Source: Metellina segmentata
Taxonomy: Eukaryota > Arthropoda > Arachnida > Araneae > Tetragnathidae
Assembly: GCA_947359465.1 (NCBI GenBank)
Contig: OX375877.1
Location: 30,019,235-30,083,234 of the forward strand
Reading direction: 5' to 3'
Length of the DNA stretch: 64,000 bases
This document shows positions 54,673 through 64,000 of the stretch, piece by piece. Every line of letters starts with the position of its first letter. The first letter of the stretch is position 1. Both the position numbers and the translations under genes were made by a program. Under the pieces are notes generated by a model, which made no database searches, was not told the DNA's origin, and was given only the letters and a program-made list of their open reading frames with translations.

Positions 54673-55904
54673 AAAATAAGATATGAATATGTAATATAAG
54701 TTTAACGAATTATTGTTAAATCTGCATAAATATTGGGATGTCAAAAAACAATATACTTTTTCTTAAATGTCATTGTGTTATGTGTATTTCCCTATCTTAT
54801 GAATTTGATTTATGTGTATACAACTATTTGATTCACTGTACCATTTTTGTGGCAGAAATAAAATCGCAAGCTTACGTATGAAAATATTTTAAAATAAGGT
54901 TAAAGTTAACAAAAATGAAAAGTAGTGCCGATGCCATTTAGATATTATAACAATTTTAAGTAACGCATTTGCTGGTGTAGGAACAACAGTAACGAACGTC
55001 TTAGGGAAACGAGAGTTCTAGATAGGCCGGTTATAAGAAAAACAGGGTTTGCAAAAGTAAATTCAAGTGAAATTTTACTCTTGCACCACCATAATAGTTA
55101 TTCAGTACTTACGTCACATTTTTAAATTATCGAAATTTTTATCTTTTATTATCAGTCGCAATGAAAAAAAGTCATTTTTCCCTACTTAAAACTGTTTTTT
55201 GGAGGAAGCAAAAGGCAATAATGAAATTTTAAGGACTAATTTGACATTTTAATCTGTAACGTTGAAAATTTCTGTATTCAAAGTTTTCCTTAATATTTAA
55301 ATACCTGTTTTAAAAAATATTTTTTTTCAACAATTCGATTTTTTAAATGTGTTTTTCTTTCCGTAAGACATACAAACACAAGCACTAAATTACACCAAGC
55401 TGTGAGTTATAAAACACTCTTTATTAAAATTAATCTTTAATGTTATCTCTTAATTTCTAGAGAAAATTAAAGCATATTGGCAAAACTTCAATTTTTGGCT
55501 CAAATTGAGTGGTGACAGCGAAAAATTATATTTTGATTTTCATTAAAAGCAACGGCAGTATCAGTGGAGGAATAACGGCACAAACAGGCTATTTTTAGTG
55601 CAAAAAAAAACTACATTTGCGTGACCTTCAACTTTTAATGTCAATAAGTAACAAAATATACATTTTGAAATCGATCCACTTAAAAACTGATTTTCGTTTT
55701 ACATGATATGACCCATAGGGTTAATGTGGGAAAGTATTGTAACCACCGCAAACATCACATACTCGCTGAGAAAACCCATTTAAGGTAACGCAGAAATGTC
55801 AGAGATGAGTTAAGCAGTGAAGAGATTGATAGTAGACTGTATTGTGATAATCGAATGATATATTGTGCTGAAAATATGGCTGCAAAAATTTCTCTACGCC
55901 AGTT
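54673..55904. other. Unassigned AT-rich DNA
   Basis: No recognised feature. Confidence 0.4.
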
Positions 55905-55950
55905 GCGTCCGGAGGGAAGAGCAACCGGAGGGTTGCGAATTCGAAACTCG
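55905..55950 (+). repeat. SINE-A head fragment
   Basis: GAAGAGCAACCGGAGGGTTG and CGAATTCGAAACTCGAT resemble the tRNA-like head and B box of SINE-A (compare 56340-56380). Confidence 0.55.
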
Positions 55951-56316
55951 ATATAAAATATCGATAAAAGAAATGATTTATTTACAAACAGAACGCTTCA
56001 TAATACCTAGAAATTCTCAAATTAAAACTAATTTCATCGTCTTTAATTCTCATTGTCTTGTTTCAGGTGCATAAAAGTCAGAATTCTAAATGGAACTAAA
56101 AATGAAACATTGGTTATGACATTGCCAAGAATGGCAAGTAGCAAAATTGAATTTTTATTATTTGTAGGATTCCTCTGCGTTTTTGTTATTTATTTACTTC
56201 GCATGTACATTTGAAGTTTATGCTACAACAGTGGAGCCGACTTTCCTTGCATTGCATTTACACATTCCTTGTATTACATTCTATTTACAATAACAGAACG
56301 CTTCTTTTATTAAAGG

Positions 56317-56634
56317 GGGCTACGATAGCAAGGTTGGAAGAACAACGGATTAGCAACCGGAGGATTGCAAGTTCGTATCCAACCAAAGACCGTCGTGTAC
56401 ACAGGGAATGGTGTACGTTTAATCAGTCGTGGCCCAAATGTTCTCACGTTGACGTAGTGGGGAAATTTAGAGAGTAGGTTTGAGAGAGGGAGATGGTTGA
56501 TTCGTCGTTTGACTGTGGTTTAAAATCAAGAGGTGTTGTCTTGTGATATTTCCCTTCGGGATTGATTCCGGACCGTCACCAATACACCGGTACTCCTACG
56601 TGATTTTAATTAACTACCTTCCTACCTACTAACC
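56317..56634 (+). repeat. SINE-A, full length
   Basis: The head is GGGGCTACGATAGCAAGGTT, then GATTAGCAACCGGAGGATTG and CAAGTTCGTATCCAACC (B box with one change). The body includes AAAGACCGTCGTGTACAC and TTTAATCAGTCGTGGCCC. The 3' part is TTCGGGATTGATTCCGGACC, and the tail is TTAATTAACTACCTTCCTAC followed by CTACTAACC. Length ~318 bp. A tRNA head, tRNA-unrelated body and short simple repeat tail are the SINE layout. Confidence 0.88.
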
Positions 56635-56829
56635 CTTACATTTGCCTAGTCCGCAGTGAGGGGAAAGGGATTGCTTGTGCTGCATATGAAATATAATATA
56701 GTTAATATATATTTTTTATATTAGGGGTTAGGTTAATGTTTATTAGAGAGGTTTTTTGGATGCTAAAACATTAGGAGAGTTCAATATAATTTAACATATC
56801 TGTACAACTATCCTTAAAGCCTGTCTATC

Positions 56830-56892
56830 AATCGGTCTAGTGGTCAGGGTGTTGACTTCTGGATCGAAAATATCCTGGTTTCTATTTGATGG
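56830..56892 (+). repeat. tRNA-like SINE head (family C)
   Basis: AATCGGTCTAGTGGTCAGGG is a good A box region (TAGTGGTCAGG) and ATCCTGGTTTCTATTTG is a decayed B box. The layout matches 11531-11600. Confidence 0.5.
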
Positions 56893-57151
56893 TAAGGTAC
56901 GGATGTATGTCCATTTCAAATGAATGTGTGGCCTCTCTATAAGCGGGTTGTACCTAGAATATGTACTATTTATGTGGAGCTTAACATGTCCTCCTCCCAT
57001 GACACACCAGGGTAATGTAAAGTGGTTCAAATTAGCCCGTACAGTGCCAGAAGGAGTAATATTCAATTGGCCGGTCAGTAAAAAAACATCTAAAATTAAT
57101 ATCTTTATTTTTCATTATTTGCTATTATCTATCACCAATTCCGAATGTAAA

Positions 57152-57715
57152 CTACATGGACAAAAGTATTTGGACACTGCGCAAATTCGGAGCAGGATCT
57201 AAGTGTAGAATTGTTTTTCCTGGTTATAACTCTGCCCATTGCTTTGTGTACCTGGTACTATGAACGCTGACGTGCACCTCGACGTTATGGATCATTCGGT
57301 TTTGCCTACACTATGGCAATACTGATTCGAAGATGGTTATTTCTTCCAACAGGATCCATGTCATACTGCAAAACGTGTGCTGGACTGGTTTCCTGAAAAT
57401 TAGTGAATTTTCTTGACTGGCCTGTTCAGGAGCCCCAACCTTAATCCGATCTAGCACTTGTGTGACACTGGACGACGAGGACGACACCGCCACGCACGAC
57501 CATCTTCACGACAATCTCTTCTCACAGCCTTGCAAGAGGCATGGCGAGCTATTCCTGCTCAGACTTACAGAGAACTTGTTTAAAACAAGTATGCCTCGAC
57601 GTTTTGCAGCTGTAATATAAGCAAAAAAAAAGAGTATAGCCGTTACTAAATAGAATAATAAAGCACCTTCTATGGAAAACATGCAGTGTCGAAATACTTT
57701 TGTCCTTATAGTGTA
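57152..57715 (+). mobile_element. Internally deleted Tc1-like element (copy 2)
   Basis: The left end ACATGGACAAAAGTATTTGG and the right end holding GAAATACTTTTGTCCTTATA are inverted matches. The interior is colinear with 27802-28396. It retains AACAGGATCCATGTCATACT, AAAACGTGTGCTGGACTGG and GCAAGAGGCATGGCGAGC. The transposase remnant has an early stop (after FPEN) and a frame shift. Confidence 0.82.
57340..57650 (+). pseudogene. Tc1-like transposase C-terminal remnant (copy 2)
   Basis: Reads CHTAKRVLDWFPEN, then a stop, then FLDWPVQEPQP in a shifted frame and PAQTYREL-like text (here PAQTYRELV). It ends near a TAA where copy 1 has AKGGPTHY. It corresponds to the same C-terminal third as the remnant at 27990-28330. 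The DNA-binding domain and first catalytic aspartate are missing. Opposite-strand frames (57506-57752) are shadows. Confidence 0.72.
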
Positions 57716-57863
57716 TATCCCTATGTGAATGCGATTCAATTTTGTTTCTCATATGTCCTTTGAAAAACTCGTATATATTCTCAAATAGATTACTCGTACA
57801 GTCTCTCCAACTGCTTCTTCTTTCAAAGAATTTTACATCGTATTTGGGAATCTTATTCCGTTA

Positions 57864-57930
57864 CTATAATTAAAATAATATAGCACTTTTTCTATACAAC
57901 ACGCAGTATTCAAATACTTTTGTTCATATA
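57864..57930 (+). repeat. Lone right end of the same Tc1-like family
   Basis: ATATAGCACTTTTTCTATAC, then ACACGCAGTATTCAAATAC, then TTTTGTTCATATAGTATATA, matching the last ~70 bases of the copies ending at 28396 and 57715. Confidence 0.7.
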
Positions 57931-58657
57931 GTATATAACTCTTCTAAAACTTTAGGATTAAGTTCACTGATAAAAAGTGAAATTAGAATGTACTGAAAAG
58001 GTGAAGAACCGCTGTCGTATACGAATAATAAAACTGCTCTGCTATTTGGATCCGTATAAGCAAACTGACACGAAATTCTCACTAGCGTGTTTTCTCCAGG
58101 GTGTCATTTTCGAATTGACGTGAGAAACGAGGGGAAAACATTCAGTATTAGACACCACTGAATCTATCGCCAGAGGGTTATGTACTCTTAAAGAATGTTG
58201 TGCGAAGGAAGAAGCCCGTCATGGATGACTCAAACTATGCATTGGATTTGGTTCGGTTCTGGGAAAACAAATTAAGCCGAATTTTTTTGTCTCGCTTGAT
58301 TTACAGCAATCGTTCTACAAGAGTAAGTTCAGCATTTGGTAATTAGTAATGATTAGGGATTCTCCCAACTGGGCATTTGGAAGGAAAACTAGCTCCCTTG
58401 TAAATTCTCTGGTAAATTGAACTCAGGCTAAATTCGACAGTAGTGTACAAGTACAGGGCGGGAACAGCTCGTTTGAACAAAGAAAAAGATTCGTAAAAAG
58501 TGAAATGACACTATTTTGTTTTTATGCTTGTTAAGTATTAATCTACATCTGATTAAAAAAGGGTAAAAATATACACTATCTGGTTTCTACATTTCAGTTT
58601 TTTTCACAAAAGCATTTTTCGTACGCCGTACACTGCTGCTATCACATTAAATATTAA
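57931..58657. other. Unassigned DNA
   Basis: No feature recognised. Confidence 0.4.
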
Positions 58658-58699
58658 ATGTGTACAGGTATACAAGTACAGTATAACAAAAGTTCCGTT

Positions 58700-58864
58700 G
58701 GTAAAAATTTTAAAAATAACCGTGTGACTAAGTATTTGTCAGTAATGGCGACATCCGTCCTATCAGAAAGAGCTTTTTCCCTAACTGGTGGGACAGTTAG
58801 TGAAAAAGGAGTTGGCTTCATGGGGAGAAAGTTAACAAACTTCTTTTTTTTTTACAAACTGTAA
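58700..58864 (+). pseudogene. hAT transposase C-terminal relic
   Basis: One frame reads KYLSVMATSVLSERAFSLTG, then GTVSEKGVGFMGRKL. This is the conserved hAT dimerisation motif (YL.IPATS..SER.FS..G..V...R..L) found at the end of Ac/Tam3/ZBED-type transposases. Nothing further upstream could be assigned, and the frame ends in a T-rich tract. No terminal repeats were found, so it is an isolated fossil. It is a different copy, and probably a different lineage, from the gene at 51036-52380. Confidence 0.75.
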
Positions 58865-59857
58865 TTAACAAATATTGGGGCATATAACAATCATAGGCCC
58901 CAATATTTTTTATTTGCAGGACATAAAAAATAAGTTTCCCCATAAATTGATAAATAATAATAATAACTAACAATAATTATTGTTATGTAACCTACCTACT
59001 TGTACTTTTAGTTAGTAGTACCTATTTCAAACTATTGTAAATATTACTTTCTTTTGTATTATTCAATTTGAAAACAAAAGATTTGTTAATTGTTCTTATT
59101 AATTTTTTTTACTTTGTTTTGAGAGTTAAAAAAATCTTAGTTATAAATTAATAAACATGGCAACTGACAAATTAAATCTTTCCCTTCTCCTGGGTTAACA
59201 TTAAAGTTTTACATTTGTTACTACAATAACACATGGATGCCAACACCTAGGAGCCGAACCCCTTAGGCCTCTCTATATTTTTGAATAGGGGCCCATCCCC
59301 GCCAAAGATAAGTATTACAAATATACAGCTCATATATTTTTATTGTAAAGGCATTCAGACGATTCCGTCTATCAATTCCTATGTGTCATTACGAGACACA
59401 AAGGGATTAGAGCATAGAACGAAACCAAAGTTAAAAGATCAACAAGAGTCCATCTGCCTCAAAAGTCCTTAGCTTTCAAATAGTGTGCATGGACGCCTTC
59501 TCAGATCTGGTCACAGTCCATGTCAACCTTCCCTCTGCACAGGATACATTTTGAGCTACCGTTGTTCCCGAAACGATGTAATACAGGTAATATGAATTGC
59601 TCAAACATACAAGTTGTCAGAGCTGACTCAATAGGTCGTATCTCTTTTATTAGTGATCATTACATGAGTCCAATTGCAGCATACCTATTCCAACGGACCC
59701 GATCTCATTGAGGCTAACATTTCCATCGTATGCTTCCCCCCCCCCGACAAATAAGGGGTATTAATATTATAAATAAAAATAACGAGGGTAGTGAAATATT
59801 AAAACCATAAAAATAGCCCACGCTTGCTGGGGTATTAAAGGTGCGAAAATGTTTTTA
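58865..59857. other. Unassigned AT-rich DNA
   Basis: CCCAATATTTTT and GGGGCATATAAC words near 58875-58910 are partly palindromic (GGGGC...GCCCC). No gene recognised. A C-run lies at ~59738. Confidence 0.4.
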
Positions 59858-60196
59858 CGAGCCGAACCGTTCACGTGCCGCTTGTGAACCGTTCGTTGAA
59901 ATTATTTTCATAGCGAACTTCCAGCGATCCATGGGAAAGGAAGAAACCAACTGCGAACCACCAAGCAGTCATTCGTCAGCATCCGGTAATGACGATGGAG
60001 TCTGGAGGTTCGCGAAAAGAAAGAAAAGCAACGAACCACTCGCGACGCCGTCCAAATCTGAGCCGCGAAGGCCTTTGTGTTCGTCGAAAAATCGACAGGA
60101 AGCGGATCGCCACGAACTGTTCACGAACCGTTCGTTTGGAGCCCCAAAACCCCGTCCAAATTATGAGAACTGGAGTCTCGCGAACGGTTCGGCTCG
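59858..60196. mobile_element. Small GC-rich TIR element (~340 bp)
   Basis: CGAGCCGAACCGTTC at the left and its exact complement, GAACGGTTCGGCTCG, at the right. The interior repeats GAACCGTTCG and GCGAACCAC words, so subterminal repeats are likely. Several overlapping frames on both strands (106-151 codons) result from its high GC content and lack any domain. The target duplication was not identified. Confidence 0.55.
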
Positions 60197-60920
60197 CATA
60201 TGCCTTAATTGTGTACCCAGTTAATAGCTCAGAGAGCACAAACAAAAGTTCGTCTCGCGTAAGTGATGGAAGTTGGGGGAGGCAACAGCTTGTGAAGCTC
60301 CTTGTGTGATGTTTAGGTGACTTCCCACCGCACGGTGTTATTATAATGAGCTGGTTGCCATCTGGACGTTCGTTGGTTATCGCGGCGTCAGCAGGAATCA
60401 TGCCCACGCGGGCACACACATCCTTATTCACACACAGCCGACATCACGCATGTTATGGGCGCCACCCTTTGTCGCAACCGTTACGTTCAAAAAAGCCTAT
60501 CCTAGTTATATCGGCGGAATATTTATTCCCTTGGTCCCTTTTGTCCGGGGCAGTTTGTTTCCAAGGTTACCCCTTCCCCGTAAAGAGAAAAGAAACCGCA
60601 CGAGCGGATGGAGAGGGGGAGGTAGGACCCTTTTTTTGCTCCGGTCCCCTTTCTTCTCTTTTTAATCTGTTTTAATTTTTTGCTTTTTGAAAAAGTGGAA
60701 CTTGGGCTGAAAGGGTTAAGTGAAGGAAGGGTTGTTCAAAAAATAGCGTCGTTCAGGAAGCGCGAAGTAAAAAAGAGAAAAGAAAAATAAATAAATAACG
60801 GCGCGCACAATGCAGGGACGGGGGATCGCGCATACTTTCATGACCTTGACGTGCTCCCCCTGTCAAAAGATAGAGGTGCACGGCGTTTGTCTTATGTGTT
60901 TTATGAGTTACGCTTCAACG
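60197..60920. other. GC-rich region with overlapping open frames
   Basis: Richer in CpG than anything else in the window. Frames of 109 and 71 codons overlap at 60346-60675. TTTTTTGCTCCGGTCCCC and AAGGTTACCCCTTCCCCG give a pyrimidine-rich, promoter-like look, but no motif decides it. It could be a CpG-rich promoter or exon of an unseen gene, or another repeat. Confidence 0.3.
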
Positions 60921-61076
60921 GATTTCTTACGTCCTTCTCACACTTCTCCATGTCGGAGATTGTTGTCGGCAGAAAATTCTACCACTGCTGATGCTACCAA
61001 GCCAATGCAAGTCAAAAAAGTCGGTATCGTCAAGCTTGGTCGTTCCGAGTTGGTGCCTACAACATGTTGTAGCTGA
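60810..61076 (+). CDS. Unidentified 88-codon open frame at the head of a tandem array
   Basis: It reads MQGRGIAHTFMTLTCSPCQK at its start and VKKVGIVKLGRSELVPTTCC near its end. I do not recognise it. Its second half (60930-61076) is the first unit of the ~205-bp tandem repeat running to 62115. Later units align with it but are full of stops, so either the repeat was copied from an exon or the open frame is an accident of the first unit. No splice sites, polyadenylation signal or upstream context settle this. It may well not be a gene. Confidence 0.25.
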   Translation: MQGRGIAHTFMTLTCSPCQKIEVHGVCLMCFMSYASTDFLRPSHTSPCRRLLSAENSTTADATKPMQVKKVGIVKLGRSELVPTTCCS

Positions 61077-62115
61077 TATTTAACAGCCCTAGCTAAGAAC
61101 AGTAGGATCATTCAAAAAACTGTTGGTTGCTAAAGCATACAAACTGTCATCACATTTCTCTATGTGTAAGTTTATTGCATAGAAATTCATACCACTGGCA
61201 ATGTTACCAAACCTCTTCTTGTCAAACCAGTCCGTATCTCCAAGCTTGGTTGTTCCGAGTTGGCGCCTACAACATGCTAGTGCTGATACTAAACAGCCCT
61301 AGCTAAGAACAGTAGGATCATTCAAAAAACTGTTGGTTGTTAAAGCACACCAATTGTCCTCACACAAGTGTAAGTTTGTTGCACAGAAATTCATACCACT
61401 GGCAATGTTACCAAACCTCTTCTTGTCAAACTAGTCAGTATCTACAAGTTTGGTCGTTTTAAGTTGGTGCCTACAACATGTTATTGCTGCTACTAATCAG
61501 CCCTAGCTAAGAACAGTAGAATCATTCAAAAAACTGTTGGTTGTTAAAGAATACCAACTGTCATCACACTTCTCTAAGTGTAAGTTTATTGCACAGAAAT
61601 TCGTACTGCTTGGTCTTATTGAGTTAGCGTCTGTTACATGCTAGTAACAACTATAAATAAAAACATTGGAGTCACTCAAACAACTGTCGATTGTTAAAGC
61701 ACACCAACTGCCTTTCTCACGTTTCTTCATCTATGAATCTGTTGTATGCAGAAAATTTTACCACTGGATAGGTTACTAAACCTCTTCTAGACAAAACCGT
61801 CAGCATCTCTGAGCCTGGACTTTTTGAAGTCACGCCTGTTACATGCTGTTACTTAACAAATCTAACTAAGAACGCTACGATCATTCGAGCAACCGTTGAT
61901 TGATCTAGTGAATGTTACTACACTACATGTTACAGAATGTTACACACTAACTCTGTCCTTCTCAAACTTCTGGAAATATAAGAAAGAAGAACTGTGAGTT
62001 CGTTGTCAGCAGCTAATTCTGACACTGGCTGAGTTACCAAACCTATGCTATTAAAAATTGCTAATATCTCCAACCCTGGTTTATGCTAGTTGACGCCTGT
62101 TACATGTTGTATATG
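60920..62115 (+). repeat. ~205-bp diverged tandem repeat, ~6 units
   Basis: AGCCCTAGCTAAGAACAGTA starts at 61085, 61295 and 61499, with decayed equivalents near 61650, 61851 and 62110. Each unit also has ATCATTCAAAAAACTGTTGG, then TCACACTTCTC, GTAAGTTTATTGCACAGAAA, then ACCACTGGCAATGTTACCAA and CCTACAACATGTT. The middle units are the most alike and the outer ones more diverged, which is the usual pattern of arrays homogenised in the centre. Confidence 0.9.
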
Positions 62116-64000
62116 ATACTTGCCAATTTTAGTACAGAGCAGAATGGACAGTAATTATTGTGATTAGATTGTACTCCATTCTGTAAGTTAAAAGTTATAT
62201 TTTCAGAGTATTCATAATGATATAACCATGTAATAAGTGTGAAAGAAAACATACATTTGTGCAAATTAAACCTCCTAGCATTGCGAGTTTTTTTTATCAG
62301 TGTAGAACTGCGCACCAACTAAAAAATATGTTCGGTACTCTAAGTTTAGCACTCCCTGTCTTCTGTATAGGAGTGAAGTGATCTGATGAGAGCGAGAAAC
62401 TCTGCAAATGTACTTTTCTCGTACTGTCTAAATACGTAATTATTTCCTGTACTGAAGCTAAGAGGAAGTAAGAAACGCTAGGAGGGTGAATCGATTAAAA
62501 TCCAGGTAAAGGCTTTGCACTTCATTATCATCGAATTGAATGATATTATACACATTTTGGGCAACCTTGAATATACATATTTATAATCGCGAAAAAATAT
62601 TTTTTCAAGATACAGGTCTGTGAAAGTGACGTCGTAAAATTATAATTTAATTTTTAAGTGTACGTCACCTACTTAAAAAATCACATATCTCATAAAGTAT
62701 TTGAGATAATTAATCTCTTTTACAGTATAAGAATGATGTTCAGTTTTTGGAGAGTGTTACAAGAACAAATATTAATACTAACTTAATTTGTAGGGTATAA
62801 ATGTTACTAAAAATATGGATTTTCAATTTGATCAGTTCTTAAATTCATTTCTCTAAAAAAGCCAATTCTAAAAGAGCTGGTTATTTTGTTTTAAGTTCTA
62901 CATAAATATGCTATATCAGAGTGTGTAAACACTTTTTTACAGTTTTAAATCGTTAAACTCATATAAATTATTTTGAGTAATGGCACTGATCTGAAAACCC
63001 GACACGATCAGAAATGAATGGAGTACCTTCGAAATCCTTTTCAAATGTGAAAAATCACTAAGCTGTAAAATTCCCTGTAAAAAGACGAAAAATTTCACGA
63101 AATCCTTAAATTTTATCGTTATTTTTTCAAAGCTAATGGTAAGTGTCTTCTTCCAGGCCACTTTTAAGGGAGGGAAGCCCTAGTACCCTTCACTAACGTG
63201 TGTGTCAGGTCAGGTTATATAACTCAGTAATACTAGTTTGATTATGGTTTTATCTGTTCATCTACCTGTATATTCGTTAAACTTTTATAAAACAGAATTT
63301 TGTGTCAAATTGAGTTGATTGGTTGTGTTCCAGAAAACAAGACAGAAAGTACAGGCGCCTCAAAAAATTAGCAGGCTAGGAGAAAAAGTTGAAAACCTTG
63401 AATTAGCGCATGCGTATTTGCGTCGGCAATCGTCATTAAGGCAGTCGGATAGCACCCCAAAAAGGCCCCACTATATTTACGGAATCGGATGAGTGCTTGG
63501 AAGTAAAAGTTTGAGAACCGCTACTTTAACCTGTTTGCAGCGCACGATCCCCTGACAATGCCATCCTCCCAGTTCTAATTAATACTACCCTAGAAAGAAT
63601 AACGTGTCTTAAAGATCCGTTGGTATTTCTTACACATAAAAAACACATACAAAAATGAAGGATAATTTCCACTAATCAATGCACTTTTTATGACTAGCTT
63701 TCTCTTTTCCGTGTAATTTACTCCTGTAAAGTCCCACGTTAAACATCACTTTTCATTTCTAACGGGAGGTTGTAATTAGCGCTTTGTAATGGATCGCACG
63801 TAGGGAAATGCACGTTCACGTTTAGTAACGACTTTCAAATAACACACTGCGTGCAGCGGGGCTATCATTATTTCTACCGATAGTATCTTAAGGGGTTGAG
63901 ATTGGGGAGTACCCGTATCAGAATTCGGCATAACCCTCCTTGTGACACAATTGATGATTCGATTTCCTACGAAATGGGTTCCATAAAACGAGCCTGATTT
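62116..64000. other. Unassigned DNA to the end of the window
   Basis: AT-rich and without a recognised gene or repeat end. Minus-strand frames of 72 and 74 codons (62100-62318, 62937-63161) carry no recognised domain. Confidence 0.4.

Noticed and set aside
59841..60431. Opposing 127- and 151-codon frames
   Set aside because: They fall on a CpG-rich inverted-repeat element; high GC content alone gives long frames on both strands.
60346..60675. 109-codon plus-strand frame as a possible gene
   Set aside because: GC-rich with an overlapping alternative frame, and no recognised domain or gene signals.

Overview
This looks like a eukaryotic, gene-poor and AT-rich stretch of an animal genome, most likely an arthropod. 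The evidence is the repeat content: a copia-type LTR retrotransposon, Tc1/mariner, hAT, piggyBac and Harbinger-like DNA transposons, tRNA-derived and 5S-derived SINEs, and a non-LTR retrotransposon tail. There are no operons, no bacterial promoters and no long host open reading frames. An arachnid is my best guess, but that is inference from the SINE and transposon types and was not tested. Almost every short open frame is noise; the meaningful coding content is transposon-derived.

Layout. Positions 25-5537 are a 5.5 kb element with inverted arms of about 0.66-0.70 kb around a broken hAT-like transposase gene. Positions 6200-6262 and 11531-11600 are tRNA-like SINE heads, and 8011-8290 is the only plausible host exon (splice acceptor, 38 codons, stop, AATAAA). 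Then follow a terminal-inverted-repeat (TIR) element at 8519-9356, a piggyBac 3' relic at 10242-10560, a Tc1 element at 11628-13218 carrying a nested hAT-type element with an exact 8 bp target duplication, and two miniature elements at 13778-14533 and 15087-15830. A second Tc1 element at 20076-22289 is broken by an unknown 0.7 kb insert. SINEs at 25884-26391 and a deleted Tc1-like element at 27802-28396 come next.

From 29.9 to 44 kb there are 5S-like relics, two Harbinger-like miniature elements, a mariner relic, a satellite of about 193 bp (34150-35080), a decayed array of about 240 bp (35570-38080), a tRNA-Arg-like pseudogene, a LINE 3' end (40140-40665) and a 560 bp miniature element. Positions 44948-52663 are a hAT element into which a copia element has inserted (45905-50554). 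The copia copy has two 203 bp LTRs that look identical by eye, a 5 bp target duplication, a copia-type primer-binding site and one uninterrupted 1328-codon polyprotein, so it is young and could be active. The last 11 kb holds more SINEs, a second copy of the deleted Tc1-like family, a hAT C-terminal relic, a small TIR element and a tandem repeat of about 205 bp.

The genes do not form a pathway. What the window records is a layered history of insertions: old tandem arrays and fossils, then DNA transposons, then SINEs and nested hAT elements, and finally the copia copy. I found no convincing new multi-gene system. All comparisons were made by eye, so percentage identities are deliberately not given and element ends may be off by a few bases unless a target duplication is stated.
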